From CAVWCQ01 sp963753545 (GTDB taxonomy: Bacteria > Chloroflexota > Anaerolineae > Aggregatilineales > Aggregatilineaceae): DNA of 64,000 bases. The position numbers and the translations under genes were made by a program. This document shows positions 56,851 to 64,000 of this stretch, piece after piece; the stretch's first letter is position 1; each line of letters starts with the position of its first letter. The notes under the pieces were generated by a model. That model saw nothing but the letters and a program-made list of their open reading frames with translations, did no database searches and was not told where the DNA came from. The stretch lies in assembly GCA_963753545.1 (NCBI GenBank), contig CAVWCQ010000008.1, positions 4,121,123-4,185,122 on the forward strand, in the 5' to 3' direction.

Positions 56851-58984
56851 TGGCCGACAAAGACATTCCGGTTCGCACCTTTCTCATCGAACCGTTCGAC
56901 ATCATGCTGCACGCGACCGAAGAAGGCGTCCAGACGCTGCAGGCGCGTTTCGCCACCTGGCTGCGCACGCTGCCCGGTCCGGCGCGTTTTTTCTGCTGGC
57001 AGACGCCCGCCAGCCTGGATGAGAAAATCGCCCAGGTCAGCCGCGCCGCCCGCGAAACGGACGATCCGCGCCGCGCCGCCCTGCTGATGGAATACCGCCG
57101 CCACTACGAGCTGCTGCAAGCCGAGCGCCGACTACCAGCGCACCCTGTGCGGCATGGCGCTGTGGTCGGATGAAATGCCGCGTGCTCTGGCAGGCGGTAT
57201 GATCTCCGCCTTCGATACGCCGGTCTTTGAAGCGCCGCTGCCGCCGCTGTTTGAAGGGCGCTACGAACTGCGCGAATCTCCCTTCTGGCATCTGGCTCCG
57301 GTCGGGCGTCCCGGTGGGCGTCCGCTGCTGGCGGTGCTGACCAGCTACGAGTTCCTGCCCTGCTACCTGGAACTTCTTCCGCCCACTGGCCGTCGTGCTG
57401 CGGCTCAATATCCCGCTGGCGCTGGTGGTGGATATCCCGAAAACCTTTGAGCGTAACGCTGGCGTGGATGCGGTGGAGAACATCATCGCCGCCTATCAGG
57501 TGCATCTGTCCGGCGTGCGCGGCGAGGACAGCCGCTCGGTCACGCGCATCAACGACTGCCGCCGCACCTTGCAGGAGATCAACGCCGGGGATGCGCTGCA
57601 CCAGGTGCAGATCATCCATCGCCGTGTTCGCGCCTGATCTGGACACGCTCAAACGGCGGGTGCATGAAGTGATCAACGAAACCCGGCCCTGGTTCCTGCT
57701 GCGCCAGGAAGTCGGCGAACTGCTGTCGCGGTCGGTGAGTTTCTTCTCTCACACCCCGACCAAACACATCAACATCCCGGCCACCACCTGGCCGGTCACC
57801 TCGCGCGAACTGGCGCTGATGCTGGCTCCGCTCGGCTACCGCAAGCTGTCCACCACGGAAGGCGTCCTGCGCGGGGAAGCGGTCGGCGCAGCCTACCCGG
57901 TCTTTCACAACTCCTGGCGTGACAAACGCGCCACCCACGAGGTCTGGGTCGGCACAACCGGGTTACGGCAAGACATTTCTTTTAAACGGCTATCTCTCCC
58001 GTGAATACGCCGAAGCGGGCATCCCCTTCGACCTGCTCGAACCGATGGGCCATGGCCGGCACATCGCCCAGGCCTTCGACCTGCCCTGGTACATCCTGAG
58101 CGCGCAGCACACCTGCCTGAACCCGCAGGACGTGATGTTTCCCACGCTGATCGAGCAGAAATCCCACACCATCCGCATCTACGAGACGGTGTTGGGGCGG
58201 CAGCTTTCGGGCGGGCAGCGCGAGAACCTGGAACGCGGGCTGCTGGGTGAGGCGCTCGAAATTCTCTACAGCGGGTTTGGCGATCTGGAAGCGGTCACGC
58301 CCGACATCGCGCCCTTGTGTGAGACGGTGTGTGATGTGCTGTCCGGGTTGGGCGACAAGCCGCACATCCAGCAGGTCGCCCGCGACCTGGCCGACGAGAT
58401 CGCCGGGCTTGTGTACCGGCTCCGGTCCCTGGGCGAAGTTCCTCAACGGGCACACGACCGTGGATTTTGGGCGCGGCGGCCGCGAGCGGATCGGCCCGCG
58501 TGTCTTCTCGTTCCACGAACTGGAAGGCGACCCGGTCATGACCGCGCTGGCCTATGCCCAGGTGCTCTCGGCCATCCGCCGCGACAGCCTGCGTGACGAA
58601 CAGCCGCGCATCATCGCGGTGGATGAGGTCTACCGCCTGATGCGCCACCCGTCGCTGCTGGACTTCCTGATCGAAGCGGCCAAGACGTTCCGCACCCGGC
58701 GCAAAAAGCTGCTCGTAATCGATCAACAGATGAGCGTTTTCCTGGAGGGCAAAGCGCGGCTGGTGTTCGAGAACTGCCCGATCCGCGTCATTTTCTCGCA
58801 GCGGCAGGGCATGAATGTCTTTCGGGAGGATGCCGCCTTCCAGCACCTCAACAAACACCACCTGGACATCATCGCCTCGCTGCCGCGTTTCCAGTTCGTG
58901 CTGGACATCCAGGACGAGGGAATTTTCTGGCTGATCAACGCGCCCACCTGCGTCCGAGATTCGGCGCGCTTTGGAACGACATGA
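56850..58984 (+). CDS. virB4: VirB4/TraC-type conjugation ATPase (several frameshifts)
   Basis: About 710 codons. The N-terminal CagE/TrbE domain is read from MADKDIPVRTFLIEPFDIML onward. The ATPase domain has Walker A TTGYGKTFLL, a central LGRQLSGGQRENLERGLLGE segment, Walker B RIIAVDEVYRLMRHPSLLDF and LLVIDQQMSVFLEGKARLVF, and a C-terminal FVLDIQDEGIFWLINA. Frames step +1 five times (near 57125, 57375, 57625, 57960 and 58430). At 57960 the Walker A glycine codon carries one extra G. VirB4 powers pilus assembly and DNA transfer at the inner membrane. Confidence 0.85.
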
Positions 58985-58995
58985 TGGAGAAACAT

Positions 58996-59191
58996 ATGGC
59001 AAAACAACCCAGCACCAGCCCGATTCAAGGCCATGGAAGAGGAAGCGTACCACGCTTTTCTGGAATGGCCGGTCTGGCTGGTCCTTCGAGAAAAAGAACT
59101 CGCTGCCTATCTGGCCGCAGATCGACCGCAAGCGGACCCGCGAGCAGCTTCGGGCGCTCGTGCGGCTGCTCAATCTGATAAGGAGAACTGA
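58996..59191 (+). CDS. Small hypothetical protein between virB4 and the topoisomerase (frameshift)
   Basis: About 65 aa: ATG 58996 after GGAG, MAKQPSTSPI, then after a shift near 59020 KAMEEEAYHAFLEWPVWLVL, REKELAAYLAADRPQADPRA, ending SDKEN at TGA 59189. It is acidic with a helical core; no family recognised. Its last codons contain the AGGAG ribosome site of the topoisomerase gene. Confidence 0.5.
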
Positions 59192-59194
59192 TCA

Positions 59195-61080
59195 ATGACC
59201 TACCGATAACTGCTGATCGTCGAAAGTCCGTCCAAAGTCAAGCGGATTAAAGCGTATTATCGGTGACAGGCTGGCGCGTGGAAGCCACGCGCGGCCACGT
59301 CCGCGACCTGCCCCAGGACAAGCTGGGGATTGAAGTGAACGACGATTTCCGCCCGTTGTACGAAGTCCTGCCGCGCCAGGCCAACACCGTCCGGCGGCTG
59401 CTCAAAGCCATGCGCGAGGCGGAAGCGGTCTATGTCGCCACCGATCCCGGATAGGGAAGGCGAGGCCATCGCGTGGCACATCTTGCAGCTGGCCGAATCT
59501 GCCGCCCGATAAGCCCGTCTACCGCGTGACCTTCACCGCCATCACGGAAAGCGCGGTCAAAGCGGCCATCGCTGCCCCGCGCCCGCTGGATGTGAACCTG
59601 GTCGAAGCGCAGCAGGCGCGCCGCATCGTGGACCGGCTGGTGGGTTACCTGGTCTCGCCGCTGGCCTGCCAGGCGCTCGATGGGCGGTATTCGGCAGGGC
59701 GGGTGCAGAGCGCCTGCCTGCGCCTGGTGGTCGAACGCGAGCGGCAGATTGCCGCTTTCACGCCGGAAACCTACTGGACGCTGGATGCTCGCCTGGGAGC
59801 GGAAACGGGCGAATTCGACGCCCGGCTGTCCGTGATTAAGGGGCAGAAGGTCGAACGCCTTACCCACGAACAGGTCGAGAAACTGATGGCCGGGATGCAG
59901 AATGCTGCCTTCTGGGTCGGGCAGATCGTGCAGGATACCCAGGTGCGCCACCCGCAGCCGCCCTTCACCACCAGCACCTTGCAGCAGGCGGCCAGCAGCG
60001 CGTTGGGGTTGTCGCCGGAACGCACGATGCAGATCGCCCAGCGGCTCTATGAAGCGGGGCAGATCACCTATCACCGCACCGATGGTGTGTCCGTCGCGCC
60101 GGAAGCGGTGGAGGCGGCTCGCCGCGTCATTGCCACGACCTATGGCGGGGATTATGTCCCCAACCAGCCCCCGATCTATGAGGCGAAAACCAAACACGCC
60201 CAGGAAGCGCACGAGGCCATCCGGCCTGCCGATGTGACCCGTCTGCCGCAGGAGGTGGAAGGCGATGGCGCGGCGCTCTACGGCCTGATCTGGAAACGGT
60301 TTGTGGCCTCGCAAATGGCTCCGGCACGTTATGCCGTCCAGACGGTTCCGAGTCTGGGCTGGAAAAGCGCCCGGCCAGCCCTATCCGCTGCTGTTCCAGG
60401 CCAAAGGCCGCGCGTTGGTCTTCGACGGGTTCCTGAAAGTCTACCAGGAACCGCCCGACCCGGATGCTGAAGCGGAAGCGGAAACCAGCCTGCCGCCGCT
60501 GGTAGAAGGTGCGGCGCTGCGTCTGCTCGACTGGCTGCCCGCCGAACACCAGACCAAAGCGCCGCCGCGTTTCACCGAAGCATCGCTGGTGCGTGAATTG
60601 GAGCGGCTGGGCATTGGCCGCCCTTCGACCTATGCCAGCATGGTCCAGACGCTCAAGGAACGCGAGTATGCCGCGCTCCGCGATAAGCGGCTGGTGCCGA
60701 CTGAGAATGGCATCACGCTGTGCGACTTCCTGGTCGCTCACTTCCCGGACCTGTTCGCTGCGCCCTATACCGCCCGGCTGGAAGACGCGCTGGATGCCGT
60801 CGCGCGGGGAGCCATACCGCGCCTGGCTGTGCTCCAAGCCTTCTGGTCCGATTTTGCGCCGCAGTTGGGTGCAGCCGGGACAAGTCTCCCAGCAGCAGGC
60901 GCAAGACCCGCCGCACCGCCGCCCGTCCCTACCGGGGAAACCTGTCCCGCCTGCGGTGGCGACCTGGTCGAGCGCAGCGGCAAAGCAGGCAAGTTCATCG
61001 GCTGCATGAACTACCCTGACTGCGGCTACACGCGCGGCCTGGAACACAAGCCGGTCACGCTGCACGGCATGTCGAGTTAA
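59195..61080 (+). CDS. topA: Type IA DNA topoisomerase (element-encoded, several breaks)
   Basis: About 625 codons. ATG 59195, then a TAA at 59207 and two extra bases near 59245 interrupt the Toprim start (LLIVESPSKVKRIKAYY). Further shifts lie near 59450, inside the Toprim DPDREGEAIAWHI motif, and near 59497 and 60365. The body shows QARRIVDRLVGYLVSPLACQ, GRVQSACLRLVVERERQI, the active-site Tyr segment QITYHRTDGVSVAPEAVEAA, LERLGIGRPSTYASMVQTLK and one C-terminal zinc ribbon (CPACGGDL ... CMNYPDC). It is shorter than chromosomal TopA (one ribbon), as in conjugative-element enzymes such as TraE/TopB-like proteins, which probably aid transfer or replication of the element. Confidence 0.82.
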
Positions 61081-61094
61081 GGAGGGGGTGAGCC

Positions 61095-62205
61095 ATGACT
61101 TACGCACCGGATTATCCAGCGGAAGATTTTCCGCCCGAACCGCCGCCGGAAGCATACGACTACGAGCCGCCGGATGAGTGCGTTTCTGGACGAGCCGCCG
61201 GAGGAGTACGACTATGAGCCGGAGCCGTTTCTGACCGCTCCGGCTCCCGGCCAGCCGGCGCTGCCCGGTTTCGAGCCGCCTCCGGCTGAACCGCCCAGCG
61301 AGTGGTCCTGGTTGGATGCGCGTTTCGTGGGCCTGGAACAGCTCGATCCGGCAGGCCAACTGACCGGCTATGAGGTGGGCTGCGTGGACCTCTACGCCAA
61401 TACGCATGACGGGTGACCTGGGTGGAACGTTTCTGCGGGTGCAGGCGTTTGAGCCGGATGAACTCGACCAGGCGGAAGACCTGTTCAACCGTCTGAACGG
61501 TTACGCCTACGACAAAGACCTGGCGGCCCACGAACTGCCCGACCTGGCCGAAAAAGCCGCGGCGAAGATTGCCGGGCGCGAAGGACTTGAGCCGCCGGAA
61601 TGGCGCGGCCTGACACCGGATGAATATGCCCTGTTCGAGCGTGAGTTTGGGCTGGTCCAGGATACTGAACCGGATATGCCGCCCGAACCCGCTCAGGCCG
61701 ACCTGCTGCGCACCGCCTACGAGTTGGGCGGCGTGGAAGCCGACATCGAAGCGACCGGACTGCACCCGGCGGCGCAGGCGCTGACCGGCATTGGGCTGGC
61801 CGCCGGAGATTTCGACCCGGACCGTGACATGCCGCCCTTCTACGACGAAACGACGCAAACCGCCTACTGGATTGGCATCTACCAGCCTGACCCGGACGAC
61901 CGCGAGACGTGTGTTGCCAGCATCCTGTCGCTGACCCGCGATCCTGATTCGGGCGCTATGAAGCCCAGCTTGCGCCCTGCGTGGCCGGGAGATTGGGACA
62001 AAGCCTACCAGTCCAGTGAACACCTCATCGGTATCGCCCAGCGCAGCGACGACATCGAGCGCGTCTTTGAGGCGGCTGAGGGAATGGCGATTGCTGCCGA
62101 CCAGCGTGAGGCCTGGCAGCAGGAACGCGGTGTGGCGTCTGGAGCCGGAGTCGGCCCAGGACATCGGCGGAGTATGCGGCACAGCAGTGGGAGATTGACC
62201 TATGA
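61095..62205 (+). CDS. Acidic hypothetical protein 1 of the element (frameshifts)
   Basis: About 370 codons from ATG 61095 with GGAGGGGG directly upstream. The start is very rich in Pro, Glu and Tyr (MTYAPDYPAEDFPPEPPPEA). Then follows a domain with SWLDARFVGLEQLDPAG, GYEVGCVDLYANTHDG and PPEWRGLTPDEYALFEREFG, and a second with TAYWIGIYQPDPDDRETCVA and IERVFEAAEGMAIAADQR. Shifts near 61175, 61412 and 62135; TGA at 62203 overlaps the next ATG. The same domain words recur in the two downstream genes. No known family. Confidence 0.55.
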
Positions 62206-62422
62206 GCGATTTGAAAGTCACATTTCACTTTCCGGCTGACGTGAGGAGGACAAGGCCGCGCTGGACCGGGTTGGCGGAGCGGATGGGCTGTGATCGCGGA
62301 GCGGCCCTGCGCCGCCTCATCCGGCGCGTCTCACCAGGTACTGCCGGGACGAGCAAGGCTGTTTTGTCGCTCACGGACAGGTGTTGCGCCTCAAACTGCA
62401 GTTCTCGGAGCGTGCGGAATGA
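62202..62422 (+). CDS. Small ribbon-helix-helix-like protein (frameshifts)
   Basis: About 73 aa: MSDLKVTFHFPADV, then in shifted frames EDKAALDR, LAERMGCDRGAALRRLIR and LTRYCRDEQGCFVAHGQVLR, LKLQFSERAE. The strand followed by two helices with a short turn (LAERMGCDRGAALRRLI) resembles CopG-type DNA-binding proteins, but this is by pattern only. Both ends overlap neighbours by ATGA, so it belongs to the operon. Confidence 0.45.
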
Positions 62423-63038
62423 AAAACGAACCGGCTGATTCAGAAAGCAGTTTCCGAACGGCGATGCGGTCGGTGGACTATGGGAATGGTCTGGTCTACC
62501 GTACCCCGGATGCGCTCTATACCGTCGAACTCGATCCGCCCGGCCATCCCTTGAGCGATGAGCCGTTTGGCGTGGACCTGGTGCGCACGACACGCAGCGA
62601 GCACGGCCTGGAACGCGAGCAGCGCCTGACGCTGGCCGAATACCACTCCTACATGGCGGCTGAAGAGCATGTCCGTGAGGTCGAGAAAACGCTGCTTGAA
62701 CAGGGCCGCGATGGATTGCAGACGGACATGGCGCTGGTGGATGCCATGCCTTTTGAGCCGGACACGGCGATCTACCTGGTCGGGCTGTATCCGCCTGATC
62801 CGGAGGCCGAACGCGGCACGCTTCAACCTGATCCGCCTGGATGGGGAGCGGTTGGATATCGCGCCGGTGGCGCATGGTCCCATTGTGGAACTGGCATCCC
62901 ATCGAGCAGCGCTTGTTGGATGTCCAGGCCGAAGGGGATACCGGCAGGCTGCTCGAAGCGGCTGCCCTGGAAGCCATGCGTGCCGATGAATTGGCTCCCA
63001 ACACCCCGCTGTTTGCCTGGGAAGGAGAAGATTACTGA
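62419..63038 (+). CDS. Acidic hypothetical protein 2 of the element (frameshifts)
   Basis: About 206 codons from ATG 62419 (MKNEPADSESSFRTAMRSVD). It shows YRTPDALYTVELDPPGHPLS, LTLAEYHSYMAAEEHVREVE, then a part related to protein 1: TAIYLVGLYPPDPEAERG and, after shifts near 62815 and 62885, WNWHPIEQRLLDVQAEGDTG, RLLEAAALEAMRADE, ending WEGEDY. The parallel to TAYWIGIYQPDPDDRE and IERVFEAAEGMAIA upstream indicates a shared domain. Function unknown. Confidence 0.55.
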
Positions 63039-63140
63039 GCGTCAACGTCGCATCTGCGGAAGGGAAAACCATCCCGACTGGCCGGATGCCAGCGCCTGGG
63101 AGCAATTGCCAGTGCTCATTGGTGCTGCCGGTGACATTTG

Positions 63141-64000
63141 ATGAGGCATGACGCCTTTGATGCTCAGGGACATTATGTGCCGCATCACCGCGACGAAGCG
63201 GATACGGTCCATTTCTTCTCGGTGTGATCGGACAGTCGGACAGTCTACTGCCGGAAAGTCTCACACGAACTGCGCTACTTCCGCGCGCAGCAGAACGACG
63301 AGGGAGCTTATCTCACACGACTCGCTGCCCGTGATGCCAGTGGCTGATCCCAGCCACATCACCCTGGCCGCTGCCTGCGCTGCAGTCTGTATCTGGAAGA
63401 AGGTGATCTCGATGCCGCGCAGAAACTGGCGCGGGATACGGCGCATGATAACGGTCTGCCGTTCCCGGACAAACTGCCTGCGTTGGGAGCCGAAGCACCA
63501 CAGCGTGAGCCGGAAAAGGGCTGGTATCACTTCGATACGGCGCTGGTGGCTGCTACACCCCAGGGGGTGGATGATGGTTACAGCGTGGGCGTGGTGGATG
63601 TGTATGCCAATCACCAGACTGGCGCGTTCGCTGCGCGTTACCTGCCGATGGGCGAATATGAGACGTTCGACGAAGCGTTGGAACGCCAGCATGCCCTGCT
63701 GCATCGCCGCCTGGTCGAAGGGCGTGAGTCGGCTTTGACAACCAAGCGGCTTCAACGAGAGTCCTGCCTTGTACGAGCGTTTTGCCCAGCAGGAAGCCGC
63801 CGACCGCCTGACCGATTTGTTGGAACAGCACGACGGTCACTATCCGCCCGACTACGATGGTGATGAGGAACCGGAATGGGATGCGCTCACTTCCAAGGAA
63901 TGGGCTGCTTACCGGGACCATGTGCAGACCATCACGGAGATTGTTCCCGGTACAGCCCATATCCACGACAGCCTGCCCACTGCCACGCCCGGATTTGCAG
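63141..64000 (+). CDS. Acidic hypothetical protein 3 of the element, cut by the window edge (frameshifts)
   Basis: Open to the right. A start is proposed at ATG 63141 (MRHDAFDAQGHYVPHHRDEA) but is uncertain. Shifts lie near 63225, 63335 and 63755. The middle reads LEEGDLDAAQKLARDTAHDN, then GWYHFDTALVAATPQG, GYSVGVVDVYANHQTGAFAA and EYETFDEALERQHALLHRRL, followed by FAQQEAADRLTDLLEQHDGH and PEWDALTSKEWAAYRDHVQT. The VGVVDVYAN and PEWxxLTxxEW words repeat those of acidic protein 1, so they are paralogous domains. Function unknown. Confidence 0.5.

Larger units (their letters stand above)
35044..64000. mobile_element. Integrative and conjugative element at tRNA-Asp (right end outside the window)
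   Basis: Everything from the tRNA-Asp 3' half to the window edge is read as one element. The serine recombinase lies at the left border, followed by primase and helicase genes, cargo, then VirB2-, VirB3-, VirB4- and VirB6-like genes with a type IA topoisomerase. The relaxase, VirD4 coupling protein and attR are not seen and should lie to the right. The 42-48 kb part could include older insertions. Confidence 0.7.

Noticed and set aside
56850..58984. Programmed +1 frameshifting as an explanation for VirB4 and the other broken genes
   Set aside because: No shared slippery sequence or stimulatory structure is seen, the sites are too many, and the shift also occurs in housekeeping genes such as alr. 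Extra-base errors explain it better.
60127..62221. Long minus-strand frames (about 450 and 350 codons) opposite the topoisomerase and acidic protein 1 genes
   Set aside because: High-GC antisense frames; the plus strand carries the topoisomerase motifs and zinc ribbon.
35044..64000. A second tRNA-Asp 3' fragment (attR) inside the window
   Set aside because: I found no other copy of the TTCGAATCCCGT core to the right, so the right end must be outside the window.

Overview
This 64 kb window is bacterial chromosomal DNA, most likely from a Chloroflexota (Anaerolineae-like) organism. That placement is an inference. It rests on secreted proteins with Thr/Pro-rich linkers, a BTAD/NB-ARC/TPR-type regulator, high-GC genes, and a mixture of Gram-positive-like transport operons with HtrA-type envelope proteins. 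There is no rRNA and no CRISPR array. One tRNA gene, tRNA-Asp(GTC), is present.

Positions 1-35 kb are ordinary chromosome. They hold the end of a peptide-transporter permease, a U32 peptidase-family protein, and a LacI-controlled alpha-xyloside operon (regulator, binding protein, two permeases, GH31 glycosidase). A complete branched-chain amino-acid ABC operon (livKHMGF) and alanine racemase follow. Next is an OmpR-type two-component pair diverging from PDZ and HtrA envelope genes and a secreted dioxygenase-HhH fusion. The chromosome part ends with an oligopeptide-binding protein, a disrupted SARP-like regulator, a DegT aminotransferase, a flavin monooxygenase, an Asp/Glu racemase and a STAS protein. 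Two copies of a three-half-site TTTAAG operator with identical internal geometry lie before the PDZ and dioxygenase genes. They suggest that the two-component system controls both.

From tRNA-Asp (35.0 kb) to the right edge the DNA is an integrative and conjugative element. A large serine recombinase gene runs into the 3' half of the tRNA, where its stop codon lies. Behind it are two very small proteins, a CHC2/Toprim primase and a DUF3987 helicase-like protein with a 30-bp repeat pair. Cargo follows: an XRE / ImmA-IrrE protease / 7TM (MAB_1171c-like) / PAP2-like cassette, two orphan response regulators, a YdeI-like protein, a phosphotransferase, an ArsR-SRPBCC pair, IS1 and HEAT-repeat debris, and a TIR protein. 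The conjugation module (48-64 kb) has two lipoproteins, a VirB6-like membrane protein, a VirB2-like pilin, a PrgI/VirB3-like protein, a VirB4 ATPase, a type IA topoisomerase and a run of related acidic proteins of unknown function. Both conjugation operons are preceded by an array of GGTA sites with matching spacing. The relaxase, coupling protein and right attachment site are not in the window.

Many genes are interrupted by frameshifts, nearly all needing the removal of one base (+1), with conserved motifs intact on both sides. The density is several-fold higher in the conjugation module. I read most of these as uncorrected insertion errors in the assembly rather than true pseudogenes. Disrupted genes are therefore annotated over their full inferred span and the approximate break points are given.
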